A DNA stretch of 48,170 nt from JALHOM01 sp964615775 (GTDB taxonomy: Bacteria; Patescibacteriota; Saccharimonadia; Saccharimonadales; 2-12-FULL-41-12). The notes below the pieces were generated by a model. It was not told the origin of the DNA, ran no database searches, and saw nothing but the letters and a program-made list of their open reading frames with translations. This document shows, one piece after another, positions 7,295 to 14,991 of this stretch. Both the position numbers and the translations under genes were made by a program. The stretch's first letter is position 1; each line of letters begins with the position of its first letter. The stretch spans positions 1 to 48,170 of the forward strand of contig CAZTQB010000006.1 of the NCBI GenBank assembly GCA_964615775.1, given 5' to 3'.

Positions 7295-8002
7295 TTGGGA
7301 GTATATAGCAACAAGCAAATCTTAGCCAGTTTAGAAACAGGGCATATAGTGATTCACCCATTTATCCATGAACATATGGCTGGCAGCAGCATGGATGTCA
7401 CGCTTGGCAATTGGTACTATCGTACCGAGAGAACCAGTGAAGGTAGCTTTTACAATCCTTTTGATGAGAGTGATGTATCGCGTTACTTTGGCTCACCGCT
7501 TCAAGCAGAGATTCATAAAGACTGGGCCGAGCGACACGGTCGCAAACTATTCAATAACATCCCCGCTGAGCAGCAAATAATCATCCTTCGACCACATGAG
7601 CGAATTTTAGCCCATACACACGAATTTATTGGCATAAAAGCTCCAGGCACCAGTACTATGCAGGCTCGTAGCACCTGGGGACGTAACGGCGTGGCGGTTT
7701 GCTTAGATGCTGGCTGGGGTGATCCTGGCTATGTTAATCGTTGGACAATGGAAATTTATAATATGAACCAACACGAATCTGTAGTTTTGCCGGTCGGCGA
7801 ACGGATTGCACAAGTGGTATTTTACGAAACTGGCGAAGTAGATGGCGAATACAAGAAAATGACCGGCAAATATCAGACTAGTACTAGTGATGACTTGAAA
7901 AGCATTATAAAAAATTGGCAGCCAGAGCAAATGCTACCGCGAGCCTACAAAGATAAACGTAAAACACCGCTAGCTATTAAAGGATTAAGTAAAAATGTCT
8001 AA
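7295..8002 (+). CDS. dcd: dCTP deaminase family protein (Dcd/dUTPase fold)
   Basis: It should deaminate dCTP to dUTP, feeding dUMP to thymidylate synthesis. The 235-residue protein shows the Dcd core: GSSMDVTLGNWYYR near the N-terminus, then HTHEFIGIKAPGTSTMQARS-type sequence with the conserved STWGRNGV and DAGWGDPGYVNRWTMEIYN strands and PVGERIAQVVFYE. Unlike cytidine deaminases, this family uses no zinc. The start is TTG at 7295, chosen because a GGGAG lies 7 nt upstream and the protein aligns from there. The 3' end overlaps the thymidylate kinase fusion by 8 nt, so the two are translationally coupled. Whether it also hydrolyses dUTP (bifunctional DCD-DUT) cannot be decided. Confidence 0.88.
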   Translation: MGVYSNKQILASLETGHIVIHPFIHEHMAGSSMDVTLGNWYYRTERTSEGSFYNPFDESDVSRYFGSPLQAEIHKDWAERHGRKLFNNIPAEQQIIILRPHERILAHTHEFIGIKAPGTSTMQARSTWGRNGVAVCLDAGWGDPGYVNRWTMEIYNMNQHESVVLPVGERIAQVVFYETGEVDGEYKKMTGKYQTSTSDDLKSIIKNWQPEQMLPRAYKDKRKTPLAIKGLSKNV

Positions 8003-10361
8003 TCCCTCATTCTCTAAAGAGGGTGGGGATAATAAAACAGATAAAGGCATTTTTATTGTTATTGAGGGTACTGACGGTTCTGGCAAGGGTACTCAATTTG
8101 ACCTTTTAAAAGAACGACTGCACAAAGCAGGATACGAAATTGCAACTTTTGATTTTCCACAATACGACCAACCATCTAGTTTTTTTGTCAAAGAGTACCT
8201 AAATGGAAATTACGGATCTAGCAAGGAAGTCGGGCCATACACAGGTTCAATTTTTTATGCTCTTGATCGTTATCAAGCTGCACCAAAGATACGTGAAGCC
8301 ATTAATCAAGGTAAGGTTGTGCTAGCTAACCGTTTTACAGGTAGTAATATGGCTCACCAAGGTACAAAATTTGCTACCAAAGATGAGCGAAATGGTTATT
8401 TTAGCTGGCTAGAAGCGATAGAATTTAAGATGCTTGGCATTCCACGGCCAGACTTGTCGATTGTTCTACGGGTAGACGCTGAAATTGCTCAAAAATTAGT
8501 CGATAATAAGCAGTCCAGAAGCTATACTGACAAAAAACGAGATTTACACGAAGCAGACTTAATGCATCTAAAGAGAGCTGTGGAAGTTTATGATGATTTA
8601 TGTGAGCTTTTTCCGAACGATTTTAAGCAAATTGACTGCGTGAGAAGTGGGCAAATTATGTCAATTGAGACAATTTCTGGCTTAATCTGGCAAACAATTT
8701 TACCAGAATTGCCAAATAAAACTAACAGCAAAAGTGAGGAAAAAGTGAAGCAAGAAGCTTTAAAAAACACAACTAAATTTATCACCTCAAAGAATGGCGT
8801 TAACTATATTAACGAAGAAGGCATCAAGGAAATATCGAAGTATGTTACATCAGCGACTGGTAATGTTTATGCATTTAATGACCAGCTTAGTGCAGTAACA
8901 ATTGCCGCAGCTATGGCACGTTTATCTCGTCGTGGTGACGATATGCGAGTCACAATTTTGGACGAATTTATGGGTGAAGCTGGTAAAGATGCATCATTAC
9001 TAAAAAGAGTGATTACGGCTTACGGCGATGATTCTGTGCAACAGTTAACTGGTCAACATTTGGTGGTCGAGGGTGCCTCTCAGCTACTTACCAAAAAATT
9101 AGAATGGGGCAGACTTGCTTCGTATCTAGAGCAATCGACTCGTTATATTTACTTCGACCAGAAAGATTTATCTGGCAAATATCGCTACTATACACCAGAT
9201 TATCTAAAGTCTGATATTAAGAAAATTTATAACCAAACTATAGATCAAATTTTTGAAACATACTCGTTAGTTGTCCACAAAATAACAGATTATGTACGTG
9301 CTAATTCAACAGTACCAGAGAGTGAACGAGATATTGCCTGGAATGGAGCAACGAGAGCCGAGGCTTGTGACGCAGCACGACCGCTCTTGCCAGCTGCCAC
9401 CAAATCAACAGTTGGCATCTTTGCATCTGGGCAAGCTTTGGAGAGCTTAATTATGCACCTCCTCAGCGACGATTTGCCGGAGGCAAAAGAAACCGGACAG
9501 AAGATCTTAACCGAATGTCGCAAAGTACTAGAAACTTTTTTGGAACGTGCCGACAAACCAGATCGCGGTGGAGCATGGCAGGCTTACCAATCTGAAACCA
9601 GAAAAAATGTTGCCAAAATGGCTAATGAGCTACTGCCGATAACCTTTACAGACAGCCACACTCAAAAATCAGTTATTTTGAGCAGTTATTTTCCCAAAAA
9701 TGAGCAGGATGTAGTTGCCGATATACTATACGAACATTCTGATTCGTCGCTTGACTCAATAAAAAAAGAGGTCGAAAATTGGAACTACCAACAAAAGTCA
9801 GATGTAATTAAAGCTTTTGTCGGCAACAGGCTCAACAGAAGACAAAGACCTGGTCGGGCTTTTGAGCAAATTCACTATAGTTTTGACTTACTATGTGATT
9901 ATGGAATCTTTCGCGATTTGCAGCGACATCGCATGGTAGATGATCTAAACTGGCAAAAACTTAGCCCACGTCTGGGCTACGAGATACCGAAATTAGTAGA
10001 AAAGGCTGGTCTAAGCGAACTATATGAAAAATGTTTTGACCTCAGTTTAGGGTTGTATAGTGCATTGCAAGCAGCCGGCTACGTTGAAGAAGCTCAGTAT
10101 GCTGTGTTGTTAGGACACAAAATGCGTTGGAAAGTTACTTTAAATGCTCGCGAGGCTTACCAAATGTTAGAGCTTCGTACCTCACCACAAGGCCACTCTG
10201 GATATCGCAAAATTGCCAATCAAATGTTTGATAAAATTGCTGAGGTTCACCCGATAATTGCTGACGGTATGAAATTTATCAACAAAGACGAAGATCCTGA
10301 GCTTTCACGCTTAGCTGCCGAACGCTACACTCAATTCAAATTAAAATATAAAAAAAATTAG
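7995..10361 (+). CDS. Thymidylate kinase fused to a tandem ThyX-like thymidylate synthase
   Basis: A 788-residue fusion. Residues about 18-235 are thymidylate kinase: Walker A GTDGSGKGT (25-33), DRYQAA and ANRFTGSN segments. Residues about 265-560 resemble flavin-dependent ThyX: YGDDSVQQ (343-350), VVEGASQLL, then WGRLASYLEQSTRY (371-384), in which the classic RHRX7S signature keeps the X7S half but has WGR for RHR; ARPLLPAATKSTVG follows. Residues about 565-788 form a second ThyX-like part with QRHRMVDDLNWQKLS (643-657), which has RHR but altered spacing to Ser, and TLNAREAYQMLELR near the end. The two halves could build one composite FAD/dUMP site. Overlap with dcd places it in a dTTP-synthesis unit (dUMP to dTMP to dTDP). 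Activity of the ThyX part is inferred. Confidence 0.88.
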   Translation: MSNPSFSKEGGDNKTDKGIFIVIEGTDGSGKGTQFDLLKERLHKAGYEIATFDFPQYDQPSSFFVKEYLNGNYGSSKEVGPYTGSIFYALDRYQAAPKIREAINQGKVVLANRFTGSNMAHQGTKFATKDERNGYFSWLEAIEFKMLGIPRPDLSIVLRVDAEIAQKLVDNKQSRSYTDKKRDLHEADLMHLKRAVEVYDDLCELFPNDFKQIDCVRSGQIMSIETISGLIWQTILPELPNKTNSKSEEKVKQEALKNTTKFITSKNGVNYINEEGIKEISKYVTSATGNVYAFNDQLSAVTIAAAMARLSRRGDDMRVTILDEFMGEAGKDASLLKRVITAYGDDSVQQLTGQHLVVEGASQLLTKKLEWGRLASYLEQSTRYIYFDQKDLSGKYRYYTPDYLKSDIKKIYNQTIDQIFETYSLVVHKITDYVRANSTVPESERDIAWNGATRAEACDAARPLLPAATKSTVGIFASGQALESLIMHLLSDDLPEAKETGQKILTECRKVLETFLERADKPDRGGAWQAYQSETRKNVAKMANELLPITFTDSHTQKSVILSSYFPKNEQDVVADILYEHSDSSLDSIKKEVENWNYQQKSDVIKAFVGNRLNRRQRPGRAFEQIHYSFDLLCDYGIFRDLQRHRMVDDLNWQKLSPRLGYEIPKLVEKAGLSELYEKCFDLSLGLYSALQAAGYVEEAQYAVLLGHKMRWKVTLNAREAYQMLELRTSPQGHSGYRKIANQMFDKIAEVHPIIADGMKFINKDEDPELSRLAAERYTQFKLKYKKN

Positions 10362-10452
10362 AAATTGTTTTATTGCGAACTTACAGATTATTTTTATTAG
10401 TCAACTAAAAACAAAGAAAACACTATATACAACTTAAGCTAAATTACAAATA

Positions 10453-11523
10453 ATGAACAATCCAGAACGCATAAGCCAATTAGATAAAGAATCAAAACCA
10501 TATGTAATATTTGGTTTTACTGGTCAAGGTCAGCAAACTCCTGAGATGTTTGAGCCGTGGTATGGTTTTAGTGAGCCTACAGATGGCCTATTAGAGCATT
10601 TTCATAAGATTACTGAAACAGATTTTGGCAAACCACTAGACCAAGAATACCTAAGCCAAGGTCCACTTATGCAGCCAGCCAATACTGCGTTGCAAGTAAT
10701 TGTTTTTACTGCCCTTAAGCAAATGGGAGTTACACCTAACGAAGTTCACGGACACTCGCTCGGCGAAGTTGCATCAATAGCCTGTGCTGGAGCTATCGCT
10801 CCAGAAGACGCCATTAGCCTATCGCAAAAACGTGGCGAATCGACTGACAAAAATATCCGTATGTTATTAAAAGATAATGAAGCAAGACGTGGAATGGCTG
10901 CTATTTCTCGAAAGGCTGGAAATTTAGTAGAAGACATAGACAGCTTGACAGATATAGAGTTGAGGGAAACACTGCTTGGGCTTGTTTCAAATTTTAATAA
11001 CCGAAGTCAACTTGTTCTATCTGGACCAATGGACACTATTCGACAATCACTAGATAAATTAAAGAACAGCATTACGGGTATAAGATCTGTTGAATTAGCT
11101 GTAGACGGTGCATACCACAGCGTGCATATGGCACTCGCTAAAAAATACTTTCAACAATATGTTGACCAGTTAGCAATAAAGCAGCCAGGTCGGCCAAAAA
11201 TATACTCACCGACTACAGTAGGCGAGCTAAGAACACGCGACGAAATAGCCAGTATGCTTGTAAATCAGCTTACAGAACCCGTTAGATACAGTGAGTTAAT
11301 CCAAAAAAGGTTAGAATATTTACAGTCTAGTCGTGTAGCTAAGATACTAGGCAGAAAAGGCGTTAAGCAAATACTGTTTGTAGAAATCGGCGCTTTTGGT
11401 GTTCCTCAAAATTCTAAAAAAGGTGTTTTAATCGGTATTAACCGTGATAATATATCATTGCACCACGGCATGCCGGTAAATTTCCATCGTGTCTCAATAC
11501 CCGATAACTTACGTATAACATAG
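10453..11523 (+). CDS. FabD-like malonyl-CoA:ACP transacylase domain protein
   Basis: The 356-residue protein has the acyltransferase fold signatures: GFTGQGQQ (21-28), the nucleophile elbow GHSLGE (100-105, Ser102) and the catalytic-His region DGAYHSVHM, corresponding to the GAFHS motif of FabD. FabD loads malonyl groups onto acyl carrier protein. No other fatty-acid synthesis gene (ACP, ketosynthase, reductase) is in the window, and most CPR lack that pathway, so the acceptor may be different. A TAAATT -10-like box ends 7 nt before the ATG, suggesting its own leaderless transcript. It precedes the rplJ leader. Confidence 0.8.
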   Translation: MNNPERISQLDKESKPYVIFGFTGQGQQTPEMFEPWYGFSEPTDGLLEHFHKITETDFGKPLDQEYLSQGPLMQPANTALQVIVFTALKQMGVTPNEVHGHSLGEVASIACAGAIAPEDAISLSQKRGESTDKNIRMLLKDNEARRGMAAISRKAGNLVEDIDSLTDIELRETLLGLVSNFNNRSQLVLSGPMDTIRQSLDKLKNSITGIRSVELAVDGAYHSVHMALAKKYFQQYVDQLAIKQPGRPKIYSPTTVGELRTRDEIASMLVNQLTEPVRYSELIQKRLEYLQSSRVAKILGRKGVKQILFVEIGAFGVPQNSKKGVLIGINRDNISLHHGMPVNFHRVSIPDNLRIT

Positions 11524-11544
11524 GTCTACTCCAGGGATAAAACC

Positions 11545-11572
11545 TTGACCTTATGTTCTAATCTGGTATAAT
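11545..11572 (+). promoter_or_regulatory. Strong promoter of rplJ-rplL
   Basis: TTGACC (11545-11550), a 16-nt spacer and TATAAT (11567-11572) with an upstream TGG extension. The predicted start near 11579 lies just before the L10 leader structure, giving a leader of about 170 nt. Confidence 0.8.
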
Positions 11573-11584
11573 CTATAGTAGTTT

Positions 11585-11668
11585 CCGAAGACAGCGACTG
11601 GTTTATTACCTTAATTTGTCGCCGAGGTAATCTCTACATAATTATAGAATTACGTTTATTGTCTTTGG
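11585..11668 (+). promoter_or_regulatory. Ribosomal protein L10 leader (rplJ autoregulatory RNA)
   Basis: CCGAAGAC (11585-11592) pairs with GTCTTTGG (11661-11668) over 8 bp including one G-T wobble, enclosing an inner stem GCGAC (11594-11598)/GTCGC (11618-11622). Position upstream of rplJ, the conserved outer stem and the inner helix match the L10-leader family, which binds the L10-(L12)4 complex to repress the operon. Confidence 0.8.
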
Positions 11669-11688
11669 TTACCACCAAGGGCATTTTT
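11663..11688 (+). terminator. Candidate attenuator in the rplJ leader
   Basis: CTTTGGT (11663-11669) pairs with ACCAAGG (11674-11680) around loop TACC, and five T residues follow at 11684-11688. The 5' arm is shared with the outer stem of the L10 leader, so the two structures exclude one another. Confidence 0.5.
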
Positions 11689-11751
11689 AATTTAAAAGAG
11701 GTCGATAGCCAAATTGGTAAGTAACATAAGGATTTTAGGAACAATTAACTT

Positions 11752-12273
11752 ATGGCATTAACAAAAGCTAAAAAACAAGATGTGATCGATGAGGTGAGCA
11801 GTTTGCTGACAGAGTCAAAAATGACTGTGATAGCTGCATATCAAGGCACAAGTGTTAAGCAACTGCAAGAACTTAGGCGTAGTGCAAAAGAGAACGGCAC
11901 AGTGATTAAGGTGATTAAGAACCGCTTAGTCAAGCAAGCTTTGCTATCAAGCAAAGTTCATAAAGAGGCTGATTCATCAGCCCTAACAAGCATGTTGCTG
12001 TACGCATTTAACGATAAAGACGAAGTCGCTCCAGCTCAAAGTTTGGATATTTTTGCAAAGAAAAACCCTAGCATTAAATTTATAGGTGGATTTTCTAGTG
12101 AAGGCAACTTTATGACTGCCGAAGAAGTTACGGCTCTAGCTAAACTTCCAAGCAAACCTCAAATGATTGCAGGAATTATTAACACACTAAACTCACCAAT
12201 CAACAATGTGATTGGTGGACTACGCGGAAATCTAGGTGGTCTAATAAAGGCCCTAGAGGAAAGAGCCGTTTAG
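11752..12273 (+). CDS. rplJ: 50S ribosomal protein L10 (uL10)
   Basis: L10 anchors L7/L12 dimers on the ribosomal stalk and is the usual autogenous regulator of this operon. The 173-residue protein has normal length and the expected pattern: ALTKAKKQDVIDEVSSLL, then TSVKQLQELRRSAKENG and IKVIKNRLVKQAL in the rRNA-binding domain, and a C-terminal helix ending GGLIKALEERAV that would carry L12. It follows the L10 leader and precedes rplL by 23 nt. Confidence 0.96.
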   Translation: MALTKAKKQDVIDEVSSLLTESKMTVIAAYQGTSVKQLQELRRSAKENGTVIKVIKNRLVKQALLSSKVHKEADSSALTSMLLYAFNDKDEVAPAQSLDIFAKKNPSIKFIGGFSSEGNFMTAEEVTALAKLPSKPQMIAGIINTLNSPINNVIGGLRGNLGGLIKALEERAV

Positions 12274-12296
12274 GAAGATAAGAAAGGAACTAACAA

Positions 12297-12683
12297 ATGG
12301 CGACAGATTTAAAGAAATTTGCTGAAACATTAGTTAATCTTAGCGTTTTAGAAGTAAAAGAGCTAAGTGATATATTAAAAGATGAGTATGGAATTGAGCC
12401 AGCTGCTGCAGCTGTAGCAGTAGCAGCTGGTCCAGCCGCAGGCGGAGATGATGCAGGTGCAGCTGAAGCAAAAAGTGAGTTTGATATCGTACTTAAAGAG
12501 GCAGGAGCACAAAAAGTTGCTGTCATTAAGGCCGTAAAAGACATTACTGGACTTGGCTTAGGTGAAGCAAAAGCAATCGTAGATGGTGTACCAAAAACTG
12601 TTAAAGAAAAGGTCGCAAAAGACGAAGCTGAAGCAGCCAAAAAGACACTAGAAGAAGCTGGTGCTACAGTAGAACTAACCTAA
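12297..12683 (+). CDS. rplL: 50S ribosomal protein L7/L12 (bL12)
   Basis: The stalk protein recruits translational GTPases. The 128-residue product has the N-terminal dimerisation helices (LKKFAETLVNLSVLEVKELS), an Ala/Gly-rich hinge (about residues 35-57) and the C-terminal domain with AQKVAVIKAVKDITGLGLGE and AKAIVDGVPKTVKE. A GAAAGGA sequence precedes the ATG. Tandem hairpins starting at its stop codon close the operon. Confidence 0.97.
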   Translation: MATDLKKFAETLVNLSVLEVKELSDILKDEYGIEPAAAAVAVAAGPAAGGDDAGAAEAKSEFDIVLKEAGAQKVAVIKAVKDITGLGLGEAKAIVDGVPKTVKEKVAKDEAEAAKKTLEEAGATVELT

Positions 12684-12708
12684 GAGCTTAGTTAACTGAC
12701 AGCTCTTA
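12681..12708 (+). other. Hairpin overlapping the rplL stop codon
   Basis: TAAGAGCT (12681-12688) pairs perfectly with AGCTCTTA (12701-12708) around a 12-nt loop. It begins at the rplL stop codon and lies directly before the main terminator. It lacks a T-run and may serve mRNA 3'-end protection. Confidence 0.5.
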
Positions 12709-12713
12709 TAACT

Positions 12714-12747
12714 CTGAGATGGTTACGATAACCATCTCAGATTTTAT
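12714..12747 (+). terminator. Rho-independent terminator of rplJL
   Basis: CTGAGATGGTTA (12714-12725) pairs perfectly over 12 bp with TAACCATCTCAG (12729-12740), loop CGA, followed by the T-rich tail ATTTTATTT. Confidence 0.9.
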
Positions 12748-12862
12748 TTAAGACTAAACTAGTTTTCCACAGGTTAATGTTTACAACAAAAATAATGTAT
12801 GGTAGGCTAGGACTTATTAGGAGTAATTAGGGAAAATCAAATAGAAAGATAAAGAGTTCAAA

Positions 12863-13375
12863 ATGGCAGACGTACCTGATAAACAGATAAAGCGACTTAG
12901 AGCATTGATTGTCGAGGCAGAAACCTCTTTGGCAGCCGCTAAAGAGTTACTTTTAAGCTTGCTTGGTGATGACGAAAATGTTGTGGCCATACCTAAAGAT
13001 GAGGCTGTTGGCAAAATTATTGAAGGTGTATTCGACGGTCAAAATATGGTCGGCAGTGATAGTAAAACTTATCCTGTGCCAGCTAACTATGCTTCTAAAT
13101 CGAAGTTAGTCCAGGGCGATATACTAAAACTGACTATTGCTGAAGATGGTACATTTATGTATAAGCAAATCGGCCCAATTCCTCGTAAGCAGTTAGTTGG
13201 ATCATTGGAGCTAGTAGACGGTCATTACTTTGTAAAAGTTAGCGAAGAAATACAATACCGAGTCTTGCTTGCCAGCGTTACATATTTTAAAGCAAAGCCT
13301 GGCGACCAAGTAAGTATAAATGTACCTCAAGATGATAGTTCAGCAGAATGGGCTGCACTAGAAGCTGCATTGTAG
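12863..13375 (+). CDS. Conserved hypothetical protein, helical N-terminus and beta-rich C-terminus
   Basis: A 170-residue soluble protein with an amphipathic, probably coiled-coil N-terminus (IKRLRALIVEAETSLAAAKE, about residues 8-40) and a beta-strand-rich remainder with Gly-Asp turns (GKIIEGVFDGQNMVGSDSK, GDILKLTIAEDGTFMYKQIG, KPGDQVSINVP). It lacks a signal peptide, membrane span and Cys residues. I recall similar proteins as conserved hypotheticals in CPR genomes, but know no function. It stands as a single gene between two terminators (12714-12747 and 13399-13435), with a possible TTTACA-17-TAGGCT promoter (12780-12808). An OB- or TRAM-like nucleic-acid-binding fold is only a guess. Confidence 0.75.
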   Translation: MADVPDKQIKRLRALIVEAETSLAAAKELLLSLLGDDENVVAIPKDEAVGKIIEGVFDGQNMVGSDSKTYPVPANYASKSKLVQGDILKLTIAEDGTFMYKQIGPIPRKQLVGSLELVDGHYFVKVSEEIQYRVLLASVTYFKAKPGDQVSINVPQDDSSAEWAALEAAL

Positions 13376-13398
13376 ATTTTTGACAAAAAATAGCATCC

Positions 13399-13435
13399 AA
13401 AAAGACCAGCTCTGGAATCAGGCGTGGTCTTTTTT
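13399..13435 (+). terminator. Rho-independent terminator
   Basis: AAAAAGACCA (13399-13408) pairs with TGGTCTTTTT (13425-13434) around a 16-nt loop and ends in a T-run. It closes the monocistronic gene at 12863-13375. Confidence 0.85.
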
Positions 13436-13490
13436 AATTATTGAGTATTATGTTGTATAAGCAACCTTTTATACGTTGTATGGCATAAGA

Positions 13491-13496
13491 TATACT
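13491..13496 (+). promoter_or_regulatory. -10 box of dnaX, leaderless
   Basis: TATACT ends 8 nt before the dnaX ATG at 13505, so the mRNA would begin at or next to the start codon. The upstream -35 region is weak. Confidence 0.5.
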
Positions 13497-13504
13497 AATT
13501 ATAA

Positions 13505-14989
13505 ATGGGGAAAACATTATACAGAAAATACCGTTCAAAGTCATTGAGCGAAATAGTTGGGCAAGACCACATTGTAAAAGTACTAAGCAGTAGCTTAAAG
13601 TCCGGTCAAATGGCACATGCCTATCTTTTAACAGGACCAAGAGGGGTTGGCAAAACTAGCATCGCTCGAATATTAGCCTATGAGGTCAATAATCAAGAGT
13701 ACTCTTCAGAAGGAAATAATCTTGATATTATTGAAATCGATGCTGCATCGAACAGAAGAATTGACGAAATACGCGAGATTCGTGACAAAATAAATATCGC
13801 TCCATCAGTTGGTAAATACAAAATTTACATAATTGACGAAGCTCATATGCTTACCAAAGAAGCATTTAATGCACTCCTAAAGACCCTTGAAGAGCCACCT
13901 AAACATGTTATTTTTATCTTAGCTACTACCGAATTTCATAAATTGCCAGAGACGATTGTTAGTCGTTGTGTTAGATTAACTTTTAAATCTATTAGTCCGG
14001 AGCTGCTACAAAAACACTTACTTGATATTACCAAGAAAGAAAAAATAATGATTAACGAACCGGCAATTAGCTTAATATCCAAGCACGCACACGGCAGTTT
14101 CCGCGACGCATTATCATTACTCGAGCAATTAAAAAATCTAAGTAGCCAAATAACTTTAGACGATGTTTACGAAATGCTAGGTCTAGCTAAAGATGAATAC
14201 ATTGAAAAAATCTTAAAGTCAGTCTTTGCCGGTGATGTTATAGATTTAAAGTCTATTCTTACCGATACCACTCTAATTGCAATAAATGAGGCATTGCTAG
14301 CTAATCAGCTAATTGGTAATATTACCGATAATATTACCAACTTTAGTCACTCTCAACGACCAATCATGATTGATATGCAAAAGGATTTGTTGGACGTTGC
14401 CGGTTCAACTAATCCCCGAGTCACACTAGAATTATGCTTGTATAAGCACTGCTTTAAGTTTGATAAAAATCATAGCTTAATATCACCCAAAGAGAAACCC
14501 GTTGTTAAGCCGACAAAAACAAGTCAGCCAACAGAAACAAATTTGACCGAACAAGCTGAAGAGAAAGAAGCAAGCACGGAGCAAAATATTGAAACTTTAG
14601 AAGATATAAATAAAGATACAGATGTAGCTACTAAAACTCAACCGATAAGCACCGATGGAATTGAATTAAACAAAGTAAGCAAAAACTTTTGGCTGCAATT
14701 TCTTGACCAAGCTAAAAACCATAACAGCTCATTATATAGTTTGGTGCGTATGGCTGAGCCAGTTTATGATGGTCAAAAATTAATACTTAATTTCAAATTT
14801 GCTTTTCATGCTAAAAAAGCTAATGACGCTAAAAATAAACCAATTTTTATTAGGATTGCTCAAAATATTTTAGGTGATCAAGTAACCGTTGAGGTAAATT
14901 TTACCGACCAGAAGCCAAATACTAAAAAAAATAATGACTTACAAAACGTAAGCAATATATTCGGCTCTACGGAAGTGTTAGAATCATAG
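13505..14989 (+). CDS. dnaX: DNA polymerase III subunit gamma/tau, lacking the zinc module
   Basis: DnaX is the motor of the clamp loader. The 494-residue protein has LYRKYRSKSLSEIVGQDH, Walker A GPRGVGKTS, IEIDAASNRRIDEIR, Walker B IIDEAHML, the SRC-type arginine-finger region (ETIVSRCVRL) and domain III. In usual DnaX a four-Cys zinc module follows the Walker A helix; here only about 10 non-Cys residues (NQEYSSEGNN) join the helix to IEIDAASN, so the module is absent. A Lys/Thr/Glu-rich linker (about 325-390) precedes a C-terminal domain. dnaB follows 2 nt later, suggesting coupled expression of two replisome genes. Confidence 0.95.
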   Translation: MGKTLYRKYRSKSLSEIVGQDHIVKVLSSSLKSGQMAHAYLLTGPRGVGKTSIARILAYEVNNQEYSSEGNNLDIIEIDAASNRRIDEIREIRDKINIAPSVGKYKIYIIDEAHMLTKEAFNALLKTLEEPPKHVIFILATTEFHKLPETIVSRCVRLTFKSISPELLQKHLLDITKKEKIMINEPAISLISKHAHGSFRDALSLLEQLKNLSSQITLDDVYEMLGLAKDEYIEKILKSVFAGDVIDLKSILTDTTLIAINEALLANQLIGNITDNITNFSHSQRPIMIDMQKDLLDVAGSTNPRVTLELCLYKHCFKFDKNHSLISPKEKPVVKPTKTSQPTETNLTEQAEEKEASTEQNIETLEDINKDTDVATKTQPISTDGIELNKVSKNFWLQFLDQAKNHNSSLYSLVRMAEPVYDGQKLILNFKFAFHAKKANDAKNKPIFIRIAQNILGDQVTVEVNFTDQKPNTKKNNDLQNVSNIFGSTEVLES

Positions 14990-14991
14990 CA

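Noticed and set aside
12795..12830. 11-codon ORF (ATG 12795) in the leader of the conserved hypothetical gene
   Set aside because: No ribosome binding site, very short and overlapping the probable promoter; likely chance.
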